In this document: one piece after another, positions 17,157 to 26,556 of the stretch | Position numbering within the stretch: the first letter of the stretch is position 1 | How the letters are laid out: every line of letters begins with the position of its first letter | Assembly (NCBI RefSeq): GCF_003994485.1 | Contig: NZ_RZNJ01000003.1 | Coordinates: 434,525 to 498,524 of the forward strand | Length of the DNA stretch: 64,000 bases | Reading direction: 5' to 3' | Source of the DNA: Arsenicitalea aurantiaca | GTDB taxonomy: Bacteria; Pseudomonadota; Alphaproteobacteria; Rhizobiales; Devosiaceae | Translations under genes and position numbers: made by a program | Notes under the pieces: model-generated | What the model saw: the letters and a program-made list of their open reading frames with translations, nothing else | Told to the model about the DNA's origin: nothing | Databases searched by the model: none

Positions 17157-17984
17157 TCAGCCGATCCGGCCCATGATGTAGTCCTGGGTCTGCTTCTTGG
17201 CGGGGTTGGTGAAGATGTTGGCGGTATCGCCCTCCTCGATCAGCTTGCCGAGGTGGAAAAAGGCGGTCTTCTGGGAGACACGCGCGGCCTGCTGCATGGA
17301 GTGCGTCACGATCACGATGGTGAAGTTCTCACGCAGCTCGTCGATCAGTTCCTCGATGATGGCGGTGGCGATCGGGTCGAGGGCCGAGCAGGGCTCGTCC
17401 ATCAGCAGCACTTCGGGGCGCGTGGCAATCGCGCGGGCGATGCAGAGGCGCTGCTGCTGGCCACCCGAAAGGCCCGTCCCCGGCTCGTGCAGCCGGTCCT
17501 TGACCTCCTCGAAGAGGCCGGCGCGCTTCAGCGAGGAGACGACGACCTCCTCCGCCTCGGCCTTGTTGCGCACCATGCCGTGGATCTTGGGGCCGTAGGC
17601 CACGTTCTCGAAGATGGATTTGGGGAAGGGATTGGGCTTCTGGAACACCATGCCGACCCGCGCGCGCAACTCGACCACGTCGAGGCTGCGGTCATAGACA
17701 TCCTCGCCATCGAGCGCGATGCGCCCCGTGACGCGCGCGCCCTCGATGGTGTCGTTCATCCGGTTGATGCAGCGCAGGAAGGTCGACTTGCCGCAGCCCG
17801 AGGGTCCGATGAAGGCGGTGACGGCGCGATCGGGAATGTCGATCGAGACATCATAGAGCGCCTGCTTGGCTCCATAATGGACGCACACGTCCCGCGCTTC
17901 GAGGCGGATCGGATGATCGCTCAGTGACATCCCCTCCTCGAGAGGCGTGACGTTCGCAGCGAATTTTCCAGCCATCATATCCAT
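17157..17984 (-). CDS. pstB: Phosphate ABC transporter ATP-binding protein PstB
   Basis: The ATPase of the high-affinity phosphate transporter. Walker A is GPSGCGKST, the signature is [16 protein letters not shown] and Walker B is [13 protein letters not shown], all as in PstB. The ATG at 17984 (275 residues) has GGAG about 8 bases upstream. A GTG at 17993 would add three codons. It lies between pstA and phoU in a run with short gaps. Confidence 0.95.
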   Translation of the reverse strand: MDMMAGKFAANVTPLEEGMSLSDHPIRLEARDVCVHYGAKQALYDVSIDIPDRAVTAFIGPSGCGKSTFLRCINRMNDTIEGARVTGRIALDGEDVYDRSLDVVELRARVGMVFQKPNPFPKSIFENVAYGPKIHGMVRNKAEAEEVVVSSLKRAGLFEEVKDRLHEPGTGLSGGQQQRLCIARAIATRPEVLLMDEPCSALDPIATAIIEELIDELRENFTIVIVTHSMQQAARVSQKTAFFHLGKLIEEGDTANIFTNPAKKQTQDYIMGRIG

Positions 17985-18011
17985 AGGGATCACTCCGTTT
18001 CCGATCCTGCC

Positions 18012-19382
18012 TCAGCCCCGGCGCTCGAGCCGGCGGCGCAGCAGGACCGCGATTGCGTTGAGCGCGAGCATCAGCGCGAGCAGCACCATGATCGCAGCCG
18101 AGGTGCGGGCCTCGAAGAAATTGCGGTTCTCGTTACCCTGCCAGAGATAGATCTGGGCGGGCAACGCGCTTGCCTGATCGAAAGGCGTCGCCGGGATCGA
18201 GGCGACGAAGGCGTTCATGCCGATGATGAGGAGCGGGGCCGTTTCCCCCAGCGCCTGCGCCACCCCGATGATGGTGGCGGTCAGGATGCCCGGCAGGGTG
18301 ACCGGCAGCACGTGGTGAAATACCATCTGCGTCTTGGAGGCACCAAGCCCCAGCGCCGCCTGGCGCAGGGAGGGCGGCACCGCGCGGAGCGAGGAGCGGG
18401 TCGCGATGATGATCGTGGGCAGCGTCATCAGGGTCAGCACCAGACCGCCGACGATCGGCGCGGAGCGCGGCAGGCCGAAATACTGGATGAAGGCCGCGGC
18501 GCCCAGAAGCCCGAAGACGATCGAGGGCACGGCCGCCAGATTGTTGATGTTGACCTCGATCAGATCGGTCCAGCGGTTCTTGGGCGCGAATTCTTCCAGG
18601 TAGATCGCGCTTGCGACCCCAATCGGCACGGCAAGGAGGATGACGATCAGCATCATGTAGAGCGAACCGACAAACGCGCCTGCCAGCCCGGCGGAGGCCG
18701 GTGCGGAGCGGGAATCCACATTGGTGAAGATGTGCCAGGCGAATTTGAAGCTGATCGTGCCGTTTTCGAGCAGCTGGTCGGCAAGCGCGCGCGTCTGGGC
18801 AGAAAGCTGCTGGCGGGAATCCTCGAGATCGCGATTGATCGTGCCCTTGAGCCAGTTGTCGGTGTTGGCCGAGGCGAGCATTTCGACCGGCACCCTCTGC
18901 CCCAGCAATGCCGGATTGGCGACGAAGAGGTCGCGCAGGCGGTGGCGTTCCCCGGTCTCGACGAGCGCCAGGGCGCTTCTGGCATCGATCTCGAAGCCTG
19001 CGGGGGCCGCATCGCGGACCGCCTGCTCGACGATGGCGTTCCAGTTGGCGAGCGTCACCTGCCGCTGCCAGGCGAGGTTCTGGGCGCGAAAATCGGCGTC
19101 GGACTGCCCGGCGGCGCGCACCGGGGCGGCGTCCACATCGATGATCTCGGGGTCGAAATAGACCTCGAGCGCGACATTGGCCTGGGTAAAGGCGGGATAG
19201 CCCTTCGAGATCACCATCCAGAAGAGGGTTCCGACCAGCGCCAGGGCGGTGACGACCGCGGCGACGCCGAGGCCCTTGAAGATCCGTTCGGTCAGGTGGC
19301 GCCGCGCCAGCGATGCGCGGATGCGGGCGCGCTTGGCTTCGTCAGCCGCGCTCGTCGATGGTCCCGAGGATGAGATGGTCAT
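18012..19382 (-). CDS. pstA: Phosphate ABC transporter permease PstA with N-terminal extra domain
   Basis: A 456-residue inner-membrane permease. The C-terminal half is the usual PstA core, with the binding-protein-dependent permease loop (SLRAVPPSLRQAALGLGASK) and about six helices. After the first helix (about 36-58) there is an insert of roughly 150 residues, predicted periplasmic, as in long alphaproteobacterial PstA proteins; its function is unknown. The ATG overlaps the pstC stop by 4 bases, so translation is coupled. Confidence 0.93.
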   Translation of the reverse strand: MTISSSGPSTSAADEAKRARIRASLARRHLTERIFKGLGVAAVVTALALVGTLFWMVISKGYPAFTQANVALEVYFDPEIIDVDAAPVRAAGQSDADFRAQNLAWQRQVTLANWNAIVEQAVRDAAPAGFEIDARSALALVETGERHRLRDLFVANPALLGQRVPVEMLASANTDNWLKGTINRDLEDSRQQLSAQTRALADQLLENGTISFKFAWHIFTNVDSRSAPASAGLAGAFVGSLYMMLIVILLAVPIGVASAIYLEEFAPKNRWTDLIEVNINNLAAVPSIVFGLLGAAAFIQYFGLPRSAPIVGGLVLTLMTLPTIIIATRSSLRAVPPSLRQAALGLGASKTQMVFHHVLPVTLPGILTATIIGVAQALGETAPLLIIGMNAFVASIPATPFDQASALPAQIYLWQGNENRNFFEARTSAAIMVLLALMLALNAIAVLLRRRLERRG

Positions 19383-20755
19383 TCGTACTGCTCCCGGAAC
19401 CGGCGCACGATGTAGAGGGCGAAGACATTGAGCCCGAGCGTCATCACGAAGAGCGTGAGCCCGAGCGCGAAGGCGACAAGCGATTGCGGGCCTGCGAAAT
19501 CGCTGTCACCGGTCAGCTGGTTGACGATGGTGACCGTGACCGTCGAGATCGGCTCGGCGGGGTTGGCGCGCAGCACCGGGCTATTGCCGGCGGCAAGCAC
19601 CACGATCATGGTTTCGCCGATGGCGCGCGACACGGCGAGCAGGAACGCCCCCACGATGCCGGGCAGCGCCGCCGGTAGCAGCACCCGGCGGATGGTTTCG
19701 GAGGGGGTGGCTCCGAGCCCGAGCGAACCGTCGCGCAGCGAGATCGGCACCTGGCGCAGGATGTCGTCGGTCAGCGAGGAGATGAAGGGGATGATCATGA
19801 TCCCCATGACGAGACCTGCCGTCAGCGCGCTCGTCGAGCGGATATCGATCCCGATGGCCTGCCCAAAGCCCGACAGCGCCGGCCCGACCGTGACGAGAGC
19901 GAAAAAGCCGTAGACGATGGTCGGAATGCCCGCGAGGATTTCGATGATGGGCTTGACCACGTCGCGGACACGCCGCGAGGCATATTGGGAGAGATAGATC
20001 GCTGTCATCAGCCCGATGGGTAGCGCGACCAGCATGGCGATCGCCGCCACCATCACCGTACCCCAGAGCAGCGGCAGGATGCCGTACTGGCCGACCGCGC
20101 CGGTGCCCGTCGTCGCAAAGCCGGGGTTCCAGACGGTGCCGAAGAAGAAGTCGAGCGGATTGACGAAGGTGAAGAAGCGGATCGCTTCATTGAAGAGCGA
20201 GGCGACGATGCCGAAGGTCGTCAGCACCGCGATCGCCGAGCAGGCGAGCAGCGCGAGCCGCACCACCATTTCGATCTCGTTGCGGGCGCGCAGCCGCGGC
20301 ACGATCCGGCGCCGGACCAGAAGCAGAGCGAGAACACCCGTGCCTGCCGCGGCGCCGATGACCACGAGGTAGCTCAGGAGCCGGAACTGATCGAGCGCCT
20401 GGGCGGCGGCAGCCTCATAGGGCTCTACCGTGCCGGCGACGCCGGAGCCCGAGCTCAGCGCCATGATGCGCGCAACGGCGCTGTTGAGGGCATTGCCCTC
20501 GAGCGCGGCGATGTCAGGGGGAAGCTGGGAGAGGATGAAGTTGCGCGTCATGTCCGGCCCGATGGCCGTCCAGAGCCCGAGGACGAGCACGGCGGGCACC
20601 AGGACCCAGACCGCGGCGAGCGCGCCGTGATAGACCGGGCGCGAATGCAGCCGCGTGCCCGTGGCCGTGGCCACGGCCTGGCTGCGCGACCAGCCCTGCT
20701 GGTAGGCAAGCCCGAGAAGGAACAGCAGCAGCGCTGCGATGATCAGATTGGTCAC
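19379..20755 (-). CDS. pstC: Phosphate ABC transporter permease PstC
   Basis: A 458-residue permease pairing with PstA. An N-terminal extension with two or three extra helices precedes the core. The core carries the permease motif (ISLRDGSLGLGATPSETIRRV) followed by PAALPGIVGAFLLAVSRAIG. The start codon is GTG at 20755, with GGGGG about 8 bases upstream. A strong hairpin separates it from pstS. Confidence 0.93.
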   Translation of the reverse strand: MTNLIIAALLLFLLGLAYQQGWSRSQAVATATGTRLHSRPVYHGALAAVWVLVPAVLVLGLWTAIGPDMTRNFILSQLPPDIAALEGNALNSAVARIMALSSGSGVAGTVEPYEAAAAQALDQFRLLSYLVVIGAAAGTGVLALLLVRRRIVPRLRARNEIEMVVRLALLACSAIAVLTTFGIVASLFNEAIRFFTFVNPLDFFFGTVWNPGFATTGTGAVGQYGILPLLWGTVMVAAIAMLVALPIGLMTAIYLSQYASRRVRDVVKPIIEILAGIPTIVYGFFALVTVGPALSGFGQAIGIDIRSTSALTAGLVMGIMIIPFISSLTDDILRQVPISLRDGSLGLGATPSETIRRVLLPAALPGIVGAFLLAVSRAIGETMIVVLAAGNSPVLRANPAEPISTVTVTIVNQLTGDSDFAGPQSLVAFALGLTLFVMTLGLNVFALYIVRRFREQYE

Positions 20756-20778
20756 GACGGCATGCCCCCGGGGAGTGA

Positions 20779-20805
20779 CGGCGGCCGGTCAGGAGCCGGC
20801 CGCCG
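20779..20805 (-). other. Intercistronic hairpin between pstS and pstC
   Basis: A perfect 10-bp stem is formed by CGGCGGCCGG (20779-20788) and CCGGCCGCCG (20796-20805) with a 7-base loop. It starts 12 bases after the pstS stop on the minus strand and has no T-run. It probably stabilises the pstS message relative to pstCAB. Confidence 0.6.
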
Positions 20806-20817
20806 CCTTGCAGGTCT

Positions 20818-21843
20818 TTAGAGCTGGTCGGCCGTGATGGCTTCGCCGCCTTCGAAGGCTGCGAGGACAGCGGCGGTCTCTTCGGCAGGCGCCGGGATCA
20901 TGCCGGCAGCTTCAAGCGCGCCGCCCATGCCGGCCATCTGGTCGGACAGGAAGAAGGCGACATAGTCCTCGAGGCCGGGGATGACGCCGATGTGCTCGCC
21001 CTTGACATAGAAGTAGAGCGGACGCGACACGGGGTATTCGCCCGAGGCAATGGTCTCGAGCGAGGGCTCGACGCCGGACACGGTCGCGACCTTCAGGGTG
21101 TCGCGGTTCTGGTCGTAGAAGGAGAGGCCGAACACGCCGACGGTGGCGGGGTTGGACTGCAGACGAGCGAGGGTCTCGGTGTAGTCGCCGGCGATCTCGA
21201 CCACCACGTCCTGGCGGAAGGTGCTGCAGGCGGCTTCATCGGTGCCTTCGGGCAGGCCGGCGGCCTCGCAACCAGCATGGGTCACGCGCTCTTCGAAGAC
21301 TTCGCGCGTGCCGTGGTTGGACGCGGGAATGGCAAGGGCGATCGGCTGGTCGGGGAGCGAGGGATCGATCTCGTTCCAGTTGGTGTAGGGATTGGCGACC
21401 ATGGCGCCGTCGACCGGCACTTCGGCCGCGATCGCGCGGAAGACGTGCTCGGGCTCGAGGGCGAAGTCACCCTGGTCGATGCCGACGGCGAAGACGATCC
21501 CGTCGTAGCCGATCTGGATTTCGCGGATGTCGTTGACGCCGGCTGCATTGCAGGCCTCGACTTCACCGGCGCGGATGCGACGCGAGGAGTTCGCGATGTC
21601 AATGGTGCCTTCACCGACGCCTTCGCAGAACTGGCGCAGACCACCGCCCGAGCCACCCGAACCGACGACCGGCGTGTTGTACTCGGGGAACGCCGCACCG
21701 AACTCTTCGGCAACGATCGAAGCGAAGGGGAGCACGGTGGACGAGCCGGCGATCTGGATGGTGTCACGGCTCTGGGCCTGCGCGCCGGTGGCGGCGAGCG
21801 CAATGGTGAGCGCAATGGCGCTGGCATGAAGTGCGTATTTCAT
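20818..21843 (-). CDS. pstS: Phosphate-binding periplasmic protein PstS
   Basis: A 341-residue secreted binding protein. The signal peptide ends near ATGAQA (residue 23). Phosphate-ligand segments of the family are visible: AGSSTVLPFA near the N-terminus, GSGGSGGGLRQFCEG and DIANSSRRI. It starts at the ATG at 21843. A Pho box lies about 110 bases upstream. It is the first gene of pstSCAB-phoU-phoB. Confidence 0.95.
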   Translation of the reverse strand: MKYALHASAIALTIALAATGAQAQSRDTIQIAGSSTVLPFASIVAEEFGAAFPEYNTPVVGSGGSGGGLRQFCEGVGEGTIDIANSSRRIRAGEVEACNAAGVNDIREIQIGYDGIVFAVGIDQGDFALEPEHVFRAIAAEVPVDGAMVANPYTNWNEIDPSLPDQPIALAIPASNHGTREVFEERVTHAGCEAAGLPEGTDEAACSTFRQDVVVEIAGDYTETLARLQSNPATVGVFGLSFYDQNRDTLKVATVSGVEPSLETIASGEYPVSRPLYFYVKGEHIGVIPGLEDYVAFFLSDQMAGMGGALEAAGMIPAPAEETAAVLAAFEGGEAITADQL

Positions 21844-21950
21844 CGGATGTTGTCCCTTTTCGGAAACGAATTGAGCCGAAGCCCGGTCAGCAAACCGGAT
21901 CTGCCCGGCCCGCCCTTGACGCGGCGCACCCTAGGACCGGCACCCCAAGC

Positions 21951-21983
21951 TTTTATGTCATCCAGCTGACACTTCTATGACAG
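21951..21983 (-). promoter_or_regulatory. Pho box (three 11-bp PhoB repeats) upstream of pstS
   Basis: On the minus strand the 33 bases divide into three 11-base units: CTGTCATAGAA, GTGTCAGCTGG and ATGACATAAAA. The first two are close matches to the PhoB direct repeat (CTGTCAT-N4). The third is weaker and may contain the -10 region. Position and orientation fit activation of pstS under phosphate limitation. Confidence 0.85.
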
Positions 21984-22058
21984 CGTAAACCTTTGACAAC
22001 GCTCACTTATTTTCTGAAGAACTTGGACAGGCGCGCAGATTTCGCGTCTTTTGTCACA

Positions 22059-23339
22059 TCAGCGCACGAGCAGGACCTCGACCTGCGTGCCCTCGCCAGG
22101 CGTGCTGCGGATGGCGAGCTGGCCCCGGTGCCGGGTCAGGATGTGCTTTACGATGGCCAGCCCCAGCCCCGTGCCCTTCTTCTTGCGGCTCGACTCCGCA
22201 TCGACCCGGTAGAAGCGCTCGGTCAGCCTCGGCACGTGTTCGGCCGCGATGCCGGGCCCGTGGTCGGTGATGGTCACGCTGTAATCGAAGCCGTGGCGCC
22301 CCTCCGCCGGCCCTACTGCAATCTCGACGCTGCCGCCGCCCTCGCCATATTTGATGGCGTTGTCGAGCAGGTTCTCGAAGACCTCGTAGAGCTCCTCGCG
22401 CTCGCCGGTGACGACCACCGGGGTTTCGGGCGTTTTGATCTCGATGCTGAGCGCGGCGGCCTTGGCCTGGGTCTGCAGCCCCTCACGCACCTGCGCGAGC
22501 AGAGCCCCGACATCCACCTGCCCGCGCGGCCGCATATGCTGGCGCATCTCGATGCGACTGAGCGACAGCAGATCGTCGATGAGCTTGGACATGCGGGCGG
22601 CCTGTGCCTGCATGATGCCCAGAAAGCGGGCGCGCGCGGCCGGGTCGTTCGCCGCCGGTCCCAGCAGCGTGTCGATGAAACCGACGAGCGAGGTCAGGGG
22701 CGTGCGCAACTCATGGCTCGCATTGGCGATGAAATCGGAGCGCATGGCATCCACCCGTCGCTCCTCGGTCCGATCCCGAAGCGTGAGGACGACGATGGGC
22801 GAGGACCCGTCCTCCGGACCGATCCGCGATATGTCCACCTTGTGGATCGATTCGGTGGGCACCGAGCGGTTGAGTTCGATGCTGAGCGGTGCGCCGGTTT
22901 CGACGACCTCGTCGATGGCGCTGAGGAGTGACGGGTGTCGGAGCGCAAACGCGATCGGCACGCCCGATTTGAGGGACGGAAACTGCGTGAGCGCGGGAGG
23001 GTTCGCATGGAGGACGAGCGAGCGCGCATCGAGCAGCAGGCAGGGCTCGGCGAGCGCATCCGCCATCCGCCGGTATTCGGCACGTCCATCAGTACGCACC
23101 GCCGGCACCGTCACGGTTTCGGTGATTACCGTCGTCGGCTGCGGAAGGGCGAGAATGACGACCGCAAGAGCCAGAAAGCCGATCCCGGCGTGCACGAGCG
23201 AGAGATCGGCGATCAATACCAGCGCCAGCATGACGCCGGCGACCGCCGCAAGATGGGTCACATGCCCGATGATCCGCGCCAGGAGCCCGGCCCCGCGGGG
23301 CAGGTCCGCATCGGTATCGGTAGGGCTGGTGGGGGCCAT
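22059..23339 (-). CDS. phoR: Phosphate regulon sensor histidine kinase PhoR
   Basis: A 426-residue membrane kinase. Two N-terminal helices (about 22-66) have no large periplasmic loop, as in PhoR, which senses Pst/PhoU state rather than an external ligand. A PAS-like region (about 85-190) leads to HisKA with H209 (FIANASHELRTPLTSLVGF). HATPase boxes are N (ENLLDNAIKYG), G1 (DHGPG) and G2 (KKKGTGLGLAIVK). GGAGGAG precedes the ATG. It is upstream of pstS in the same direction and divergent from ppk2. Confidence 0.94.
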   Translation of the reverse strand: MAPTSPTDTDADLPRGAGLLARIIGHVTHLAAVAGVMLALVLIADLSLVHAGIGFLALAVVILALPQPTTVITETVTVPAVRTDGRAEYRRMADALAEPCLLLDARSLVLHANPPALTQFPSLKSGVPIAFALRHPSLLSAIDEVVETGAPLSIELNRSVPTESIHKVDISRIGPEDGSSPIVVLTLRDRTEERRVDAMRSDFIANASHELRTPLTSLVGFIDTLLGPAANDPAARARFLGIMQAQAARMSKLIDDLLSLSRIEMRQHMRPRGQVDVGALLAQVREGLQTQAKAAALSIEIKTPETPVVVTGEREELYEVFENLLDNAIKYGEGGGSVEIAVGPAEGRHGFDYSVTITDHGPGIAAEHVPRLTERFYRVDAESSRKKKGTGLGLAIVKHILTRHRGQLAIRSTPGEGTQVEVLLVR

Positions 23340-23425
23340 TGCCGGCTCCTCCGAGGCATTGAGAGCGGGCCACTTGCGCCGCGTCGGCCTTCATAGCACG
23401 TTGATTGCGACAATGGAGATACAGC

Positions 23426-24277
23426 GTGGCCGCGCCCGAAACGATCATCGACAGTCCCGAACTCGATCCGGAGATTCGCAGCCGCGCCCTTGCCTCGGGC
23501 GGCTATCCCTATGGGGCGCCCTACGACAAGAAGGTCTACAAGCGCGAACTCGAAATCCTCCAGATCGAGCTCGTCAAGCTCCAGAGCCATCTGCTCGCGA
23601 GCGGCGAACGGGTGGTGATCCTCTTCGAGGGGCGCGATGCGGCCGGCAAGGGCGGCGCGATCAAGACCTACAGGGAACACCTCAACCCCCGCTACACCAT
23701 GGCAGTGGCACTGCCCAAGCCCAGCGACCGCGAGCAGACCCAATGGTATTTCCAGCGCTATGTGGACTGGCTGCCCGCTGCCGGCGAAACGGTGCTCTTT
23801 GACCGCTCGTGGTACAACCGGGCCGGCGTCGAGCCCGTCATGGGCTTCTGCACTCCCGCCCAGACGAGCCGCTTCCTCGCCGAAGTGCCGCGCTTTGAGG
23901 AAATGCTGGTCCATGACGGGGTGCACCTCTTCAAGTTCTGGCTTTCGATCGGCCGGGAGATGCAGATCAAGCGCTTCCACGACCGGCGGCACGATCCGCT
24001 CAAGACCTGGAAACTGTCCCCGATCGATCTCGAGGCGATCACGCGCTGGGACGCCTATAGCGAAGCGCGGGATACCATGCTCACCGCCAGCGACAGCCCG
24101 CACGCGCCCTGGACGGTCGTCCGGGCAAACGACAAGCGCCGGGCGCGGCTCAATCTCATCCGGTCCGTGCTCGGGCGGCTCGACTACGCCGGCAAGAACC
24201 CGCCCCTCATCGGGGAGATCGACACCAGCATCGTCATGGACGCAAGATCCTTCCTCGCGCTCGGAGCCGACCGCTAG
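23426..24277 (+). CDS. ppk2: Polyphosphate kinase 2
   Basis: A 283-residue PPK2-family P-loop kinase moving phosphate between polyphosphate and nucleotides. Walker A is EGRDAAGKGGAIKTY. The lid and Walker B region (LFDRSWYNRAGVEPVMGF) and the RWDAYSEARD segment are typical. GTG at 23426 has GGAG 8 bases upstream; the frame is open from a TTG at 23405. It shares an 86-bp divergent promoter region with phoR, linking polyphosphate handling to phosphate control by position. Confidence 0.92.
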   Translation: MAAPETIIDSPELDPEIRSRALASGGYPYGAPYDKKVYKRELEILQIELVKLQSHLLASGERVVILFEGRDAAGKGGAIKTYREHLNPRYTMAVALPKPSDREQTQWYFQRYVDWLPAAGETVLFDRSWYNRAGVEPVMGFCTPAQTSRFLAEVPRFEEMLVHDGVHLFKFWLSIGREMQIKRFHDRRHDPLKTWKLSPIDLEAITRWDAYSEARDTMLTASDSPHAPWTVVRANDKRRARLNLIRSVLGRLDYAGKNPPLIGEIDTSIVMDARSFLALGADR

Positions 24278-25057
24278 ATGCCGCTGTCACCGACCGCCAC
24301 GCAGGGCGAGGCCATGCGCCCCGCTCCCGTCATCACCATCAATGCCGAAGGGCGCTCCCCTTTCGTCCTCGTCTGCGACCACGCCTCGAACCGCATCCCC
24401 GCCCAGTTCGGAGATCTGGGGCTCGGCGCGATCGAGCGGCTGATGCACATAGCCTGGGATCCTGGAGCCCTATCGGTCGCGCGCCGGCTCGGGGACATGC
24501 TTGATGCGCCGCTCGTCCAGTCCACCGTCTGCCGCCTCGTCGTCGACTGCAACCGGGCGCCCGATGCGCCCGACCTGATGCCCGAACGCAGCGAGGCAAT
24601 CCTCATTCCCGGCAATGCCGGTCTTTCCGAAGCAGACCGCAAGCAGCGGGTCGCCGCCTATCATGCCCCCTTCCACGCCGCGATCGAGGGCCTGCTCGAC
24701 GCACGCGAGGCGAGCGGACGGGAGACGATCCTCGTCACCCTCCACACCTTCACCCCGGTGTTCCACGGCCAGCCGCGCCCCTGGCAGATCGGCCTCATCC
24801 ATGGGCGCGAGACCGGCTTTACCGCCCGCCTGCGCGACGCGCTCGCCGAAGATGCGCCCAATCTGATGATCGGCTGGAACGAGCCCTATGCAGGGCTGCG
24901 TGGGGTGACCTATACCCTCGAGACCCATGGCGACGGGCGCGGGCTCGCCTCGACGATGATCGAGTTGCGCCATGACGAGGTGCTCGACCGCACCGGAGTG
25001 GCGGCATGGGCCGGGCGACTGGCGCGCTGCCTGGAGGCGGCGCGGCTCGCAGGCTGA
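24278..25057 (+). CDS. N-formylglutamate amidohydrolase family protein
   Basis: A 259-residue protein of the N-formylglutamate amidohydrolase fold, which in other bacteria releases formate from N-formylglutamate (histidine degradation). Family landmarks are VLVCDHASNRIP, VDCNRAPD, LVTLHTFTPVF and LETHGDGR, with the His, Glu and Asn/Asp of the hydrolase site. The ATG at 24278 directly abuts the ppk2 stop (TAGATG); a second ATG at 24314 is also possible. No hut gene is nearby, so the substrate may differ. Confidence 0.8.
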   Translation: MPLSPTATQGEAMRPAPVITINAEGRSPFVLVCDHASNRIPAQFGDLGLGAIERLMHIAWDPGALSVARRLGDMLDAPLVQSTVCRLVVDCNRAPDAPDLMPERSEAILIPGNAGLSEADRKQRVAAYHAPFHAAIEGLLDAREASGRETILVTLHTFTPVFHGQPRPWQIGLIHGRETGFTARLRDALAEDAPNLMIGWNEPYAGLRGVTYTLETHGDGRGLASTMIELRHDEVLDRTGVAAWAGRLARCLEAARLAG

Positions 25058-25077
25058 ACGGAGTTCGGGGGAACAGC

Positions 25078-26553
25078 ATGGCTCAGAAGCGGTTGACCGA
25101 CGTCGCCTATGCGCGGCGCGACCAGAGCTATTTCGACCGGCGCGGCCTCATCCGGCATGCCAATGTGTTCCATCTCTGGGCGCTCGGGGTCGGCGCTGTC
25201 ATCTCGGGGCATTTTTCGGGCTGGAATTTCGGGCTCGCCGCCGGCGGCTGGGGCGGTATGGTCCTCGCCGCCATCCTCATCATGATCATGTATTGGGGGC
25301 TCGTCTTCGCCATTGCCGAGATGAGCCCCGCCCTGCCCCATACCGGCGCCGCCTATTCCTTCGCGCGTACGGCGATGGGGCCATGGGGCGGATTTCTGAC
25401 CGGGCTCGCCGAGAGCGTCATGTACATCCTCGCGCCCGCCGTCATCGTCTATTTCATCGGCGCCTATATGAGCGCGATCTTCGGAACGCCGGAGGCGGCC
25501 CAGCCGGTCTGGTGGGTGCTCGGCTATCTGCTCTTTGTCGGGCTCAACATCTGGGGCGTCGCGCTCTCGTTCCGCATCACGCTCGTCGTGACCCTTCTCG
25601 CGCTCGGCTGTCTCGTCGTGTTCTGGGTGTCGGCGCTCGGGCATTTCGATTTTGCGCGCTTCGCGCTCGATATCGGGCCGGACGGGGAGCAGCTGGCCGA
25701 GGGCAATGGTCCCTTCCTGCCCTATGGCATCGGCGGCGCATTCGCTGCCCTCCCCTTTGCGGTCTGGCTCTTCCTCGCCATCGAGCAATTGCCGCTCGCA
25801 GCCGAAGAATCGGTCGATCCGCGCCGCGACATGCCGCGCGGCATCATCTGGGCGATGATCACGCTCATGGTCTCTGCCTTCATGATCGTCTGGCTCGCCC
25901 CTTCGATCCTCGGGGTGGGCGCCCATGCGCTCGGGCAATCGGACGAGCCGCTACTCGACGGGCTGCGCGCGATCTATGGGGAGGGCCTCGCCGAAGGGCT
26001 GGCGCTCGTTGCGGTGCTCGGGCTCGTCGCCTCGTTCCACACCATCATCTTTGCCCAGGGGCGGCAGATCTATTCGCTGAGCCGGGCCGGCTACTTCCCG
26101 CCCTTCCTCTCGATCACCCATGGCCGGCGCAAGACGCCCTATGTGGCGATGATCGCGGGGGCCGGGCTCGGGCTATCGGTCATGCTGGGGCTTCGCCACT
26201 ATTTCGGCGAGGGGGCCGGCTCGATCATCGGCGGCACCTTGATCAACATGGCGGTGTTCGGCGCTATGTTGAGCTACATCGCCCAGGCGGCGAGCTTCAT
26301 CCTGCTCAGGCGCAACCACCCCTATATCGAGCGCCCCTTCGTCAACCCGCTGGGGGTGGGGGGCGCGCTCGTCACGATCGTGATCGCCTGTGTCACGCTC
26401 GGCTTCCAGTTCGCCGATCCCGTCTACAGGCAGGGGATCGGCTTCGTGATCGTCTGGTTTGCCGCCTTCATCCTCTATTTCACGCTTTTCGGGCGGCACC
26501 GGCTCATCCTCTCGCCCGAGGAAGCCTTTGCGCTCGAGCATGCAAGGCGCTGA
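25078..26553 (+). CDS. APC-superfamily amino acid/amine permease (ethanolamine permease-like)
   Basis: A 491-residue transporter with about twelve hydrophobic segments. The APC features are visible near the first helices (ALGVGAVISGHFSGWNFGLA) and in EMSPALPHTGAAYSFARTAMG. The N-terminal pattern resembles ethanolamine/GABA-type permeases (EAT family); the substrate is not certain. GGGGGA precedes the ATG at 25078, and the gene follows the amidohydrolase by 20 bases. It ends 3 bases from the convergent oxidoreductase gene. Confidence 0.85.
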   Translation: MAQKRLTDVAYARRDQSYFDRRGLIRHANVFHLWALGVGAVISGHFSGWNFGLAAGGWGGMVLAAILIMIMYWGLVFAIAEMSPALPHTGAAYSFARTAMGPWGGFLTGLAESVMYILAPAVIVYFIGAYMSAIFGTPEAAQPVWWVLGYLLFVGLNIWGVALSFRITLVVTLLALGCLVVFWVSALGHFDFARFALDIGPDGEQLAEGNGPFLPYGIGGAFAALPFAVWLFLAIEQLPLAAEESVDPRRDMPRGIIWAMITLMVSAFMIVWLAPSILGVGAHALGQSDEPLLDGLRAIYGEGLAEGLALVAVLGLVASFHTIIFAQGRQIYSLSRAGYFPPFLSITHGRRKTPYVAMIAGAGLGLSVMLGLRHYFGEGAGSIIGGTLINMAVFGAMLSYIAQAASFILLRRNHPYIERPFVNPLGVGGALVTIVIACVTLGFQFADPVYRQGIGFVIVWFAAFILYFTLFGRHRLILSPEEAFALEHARR

Positions 26554-26556
26554 GGG

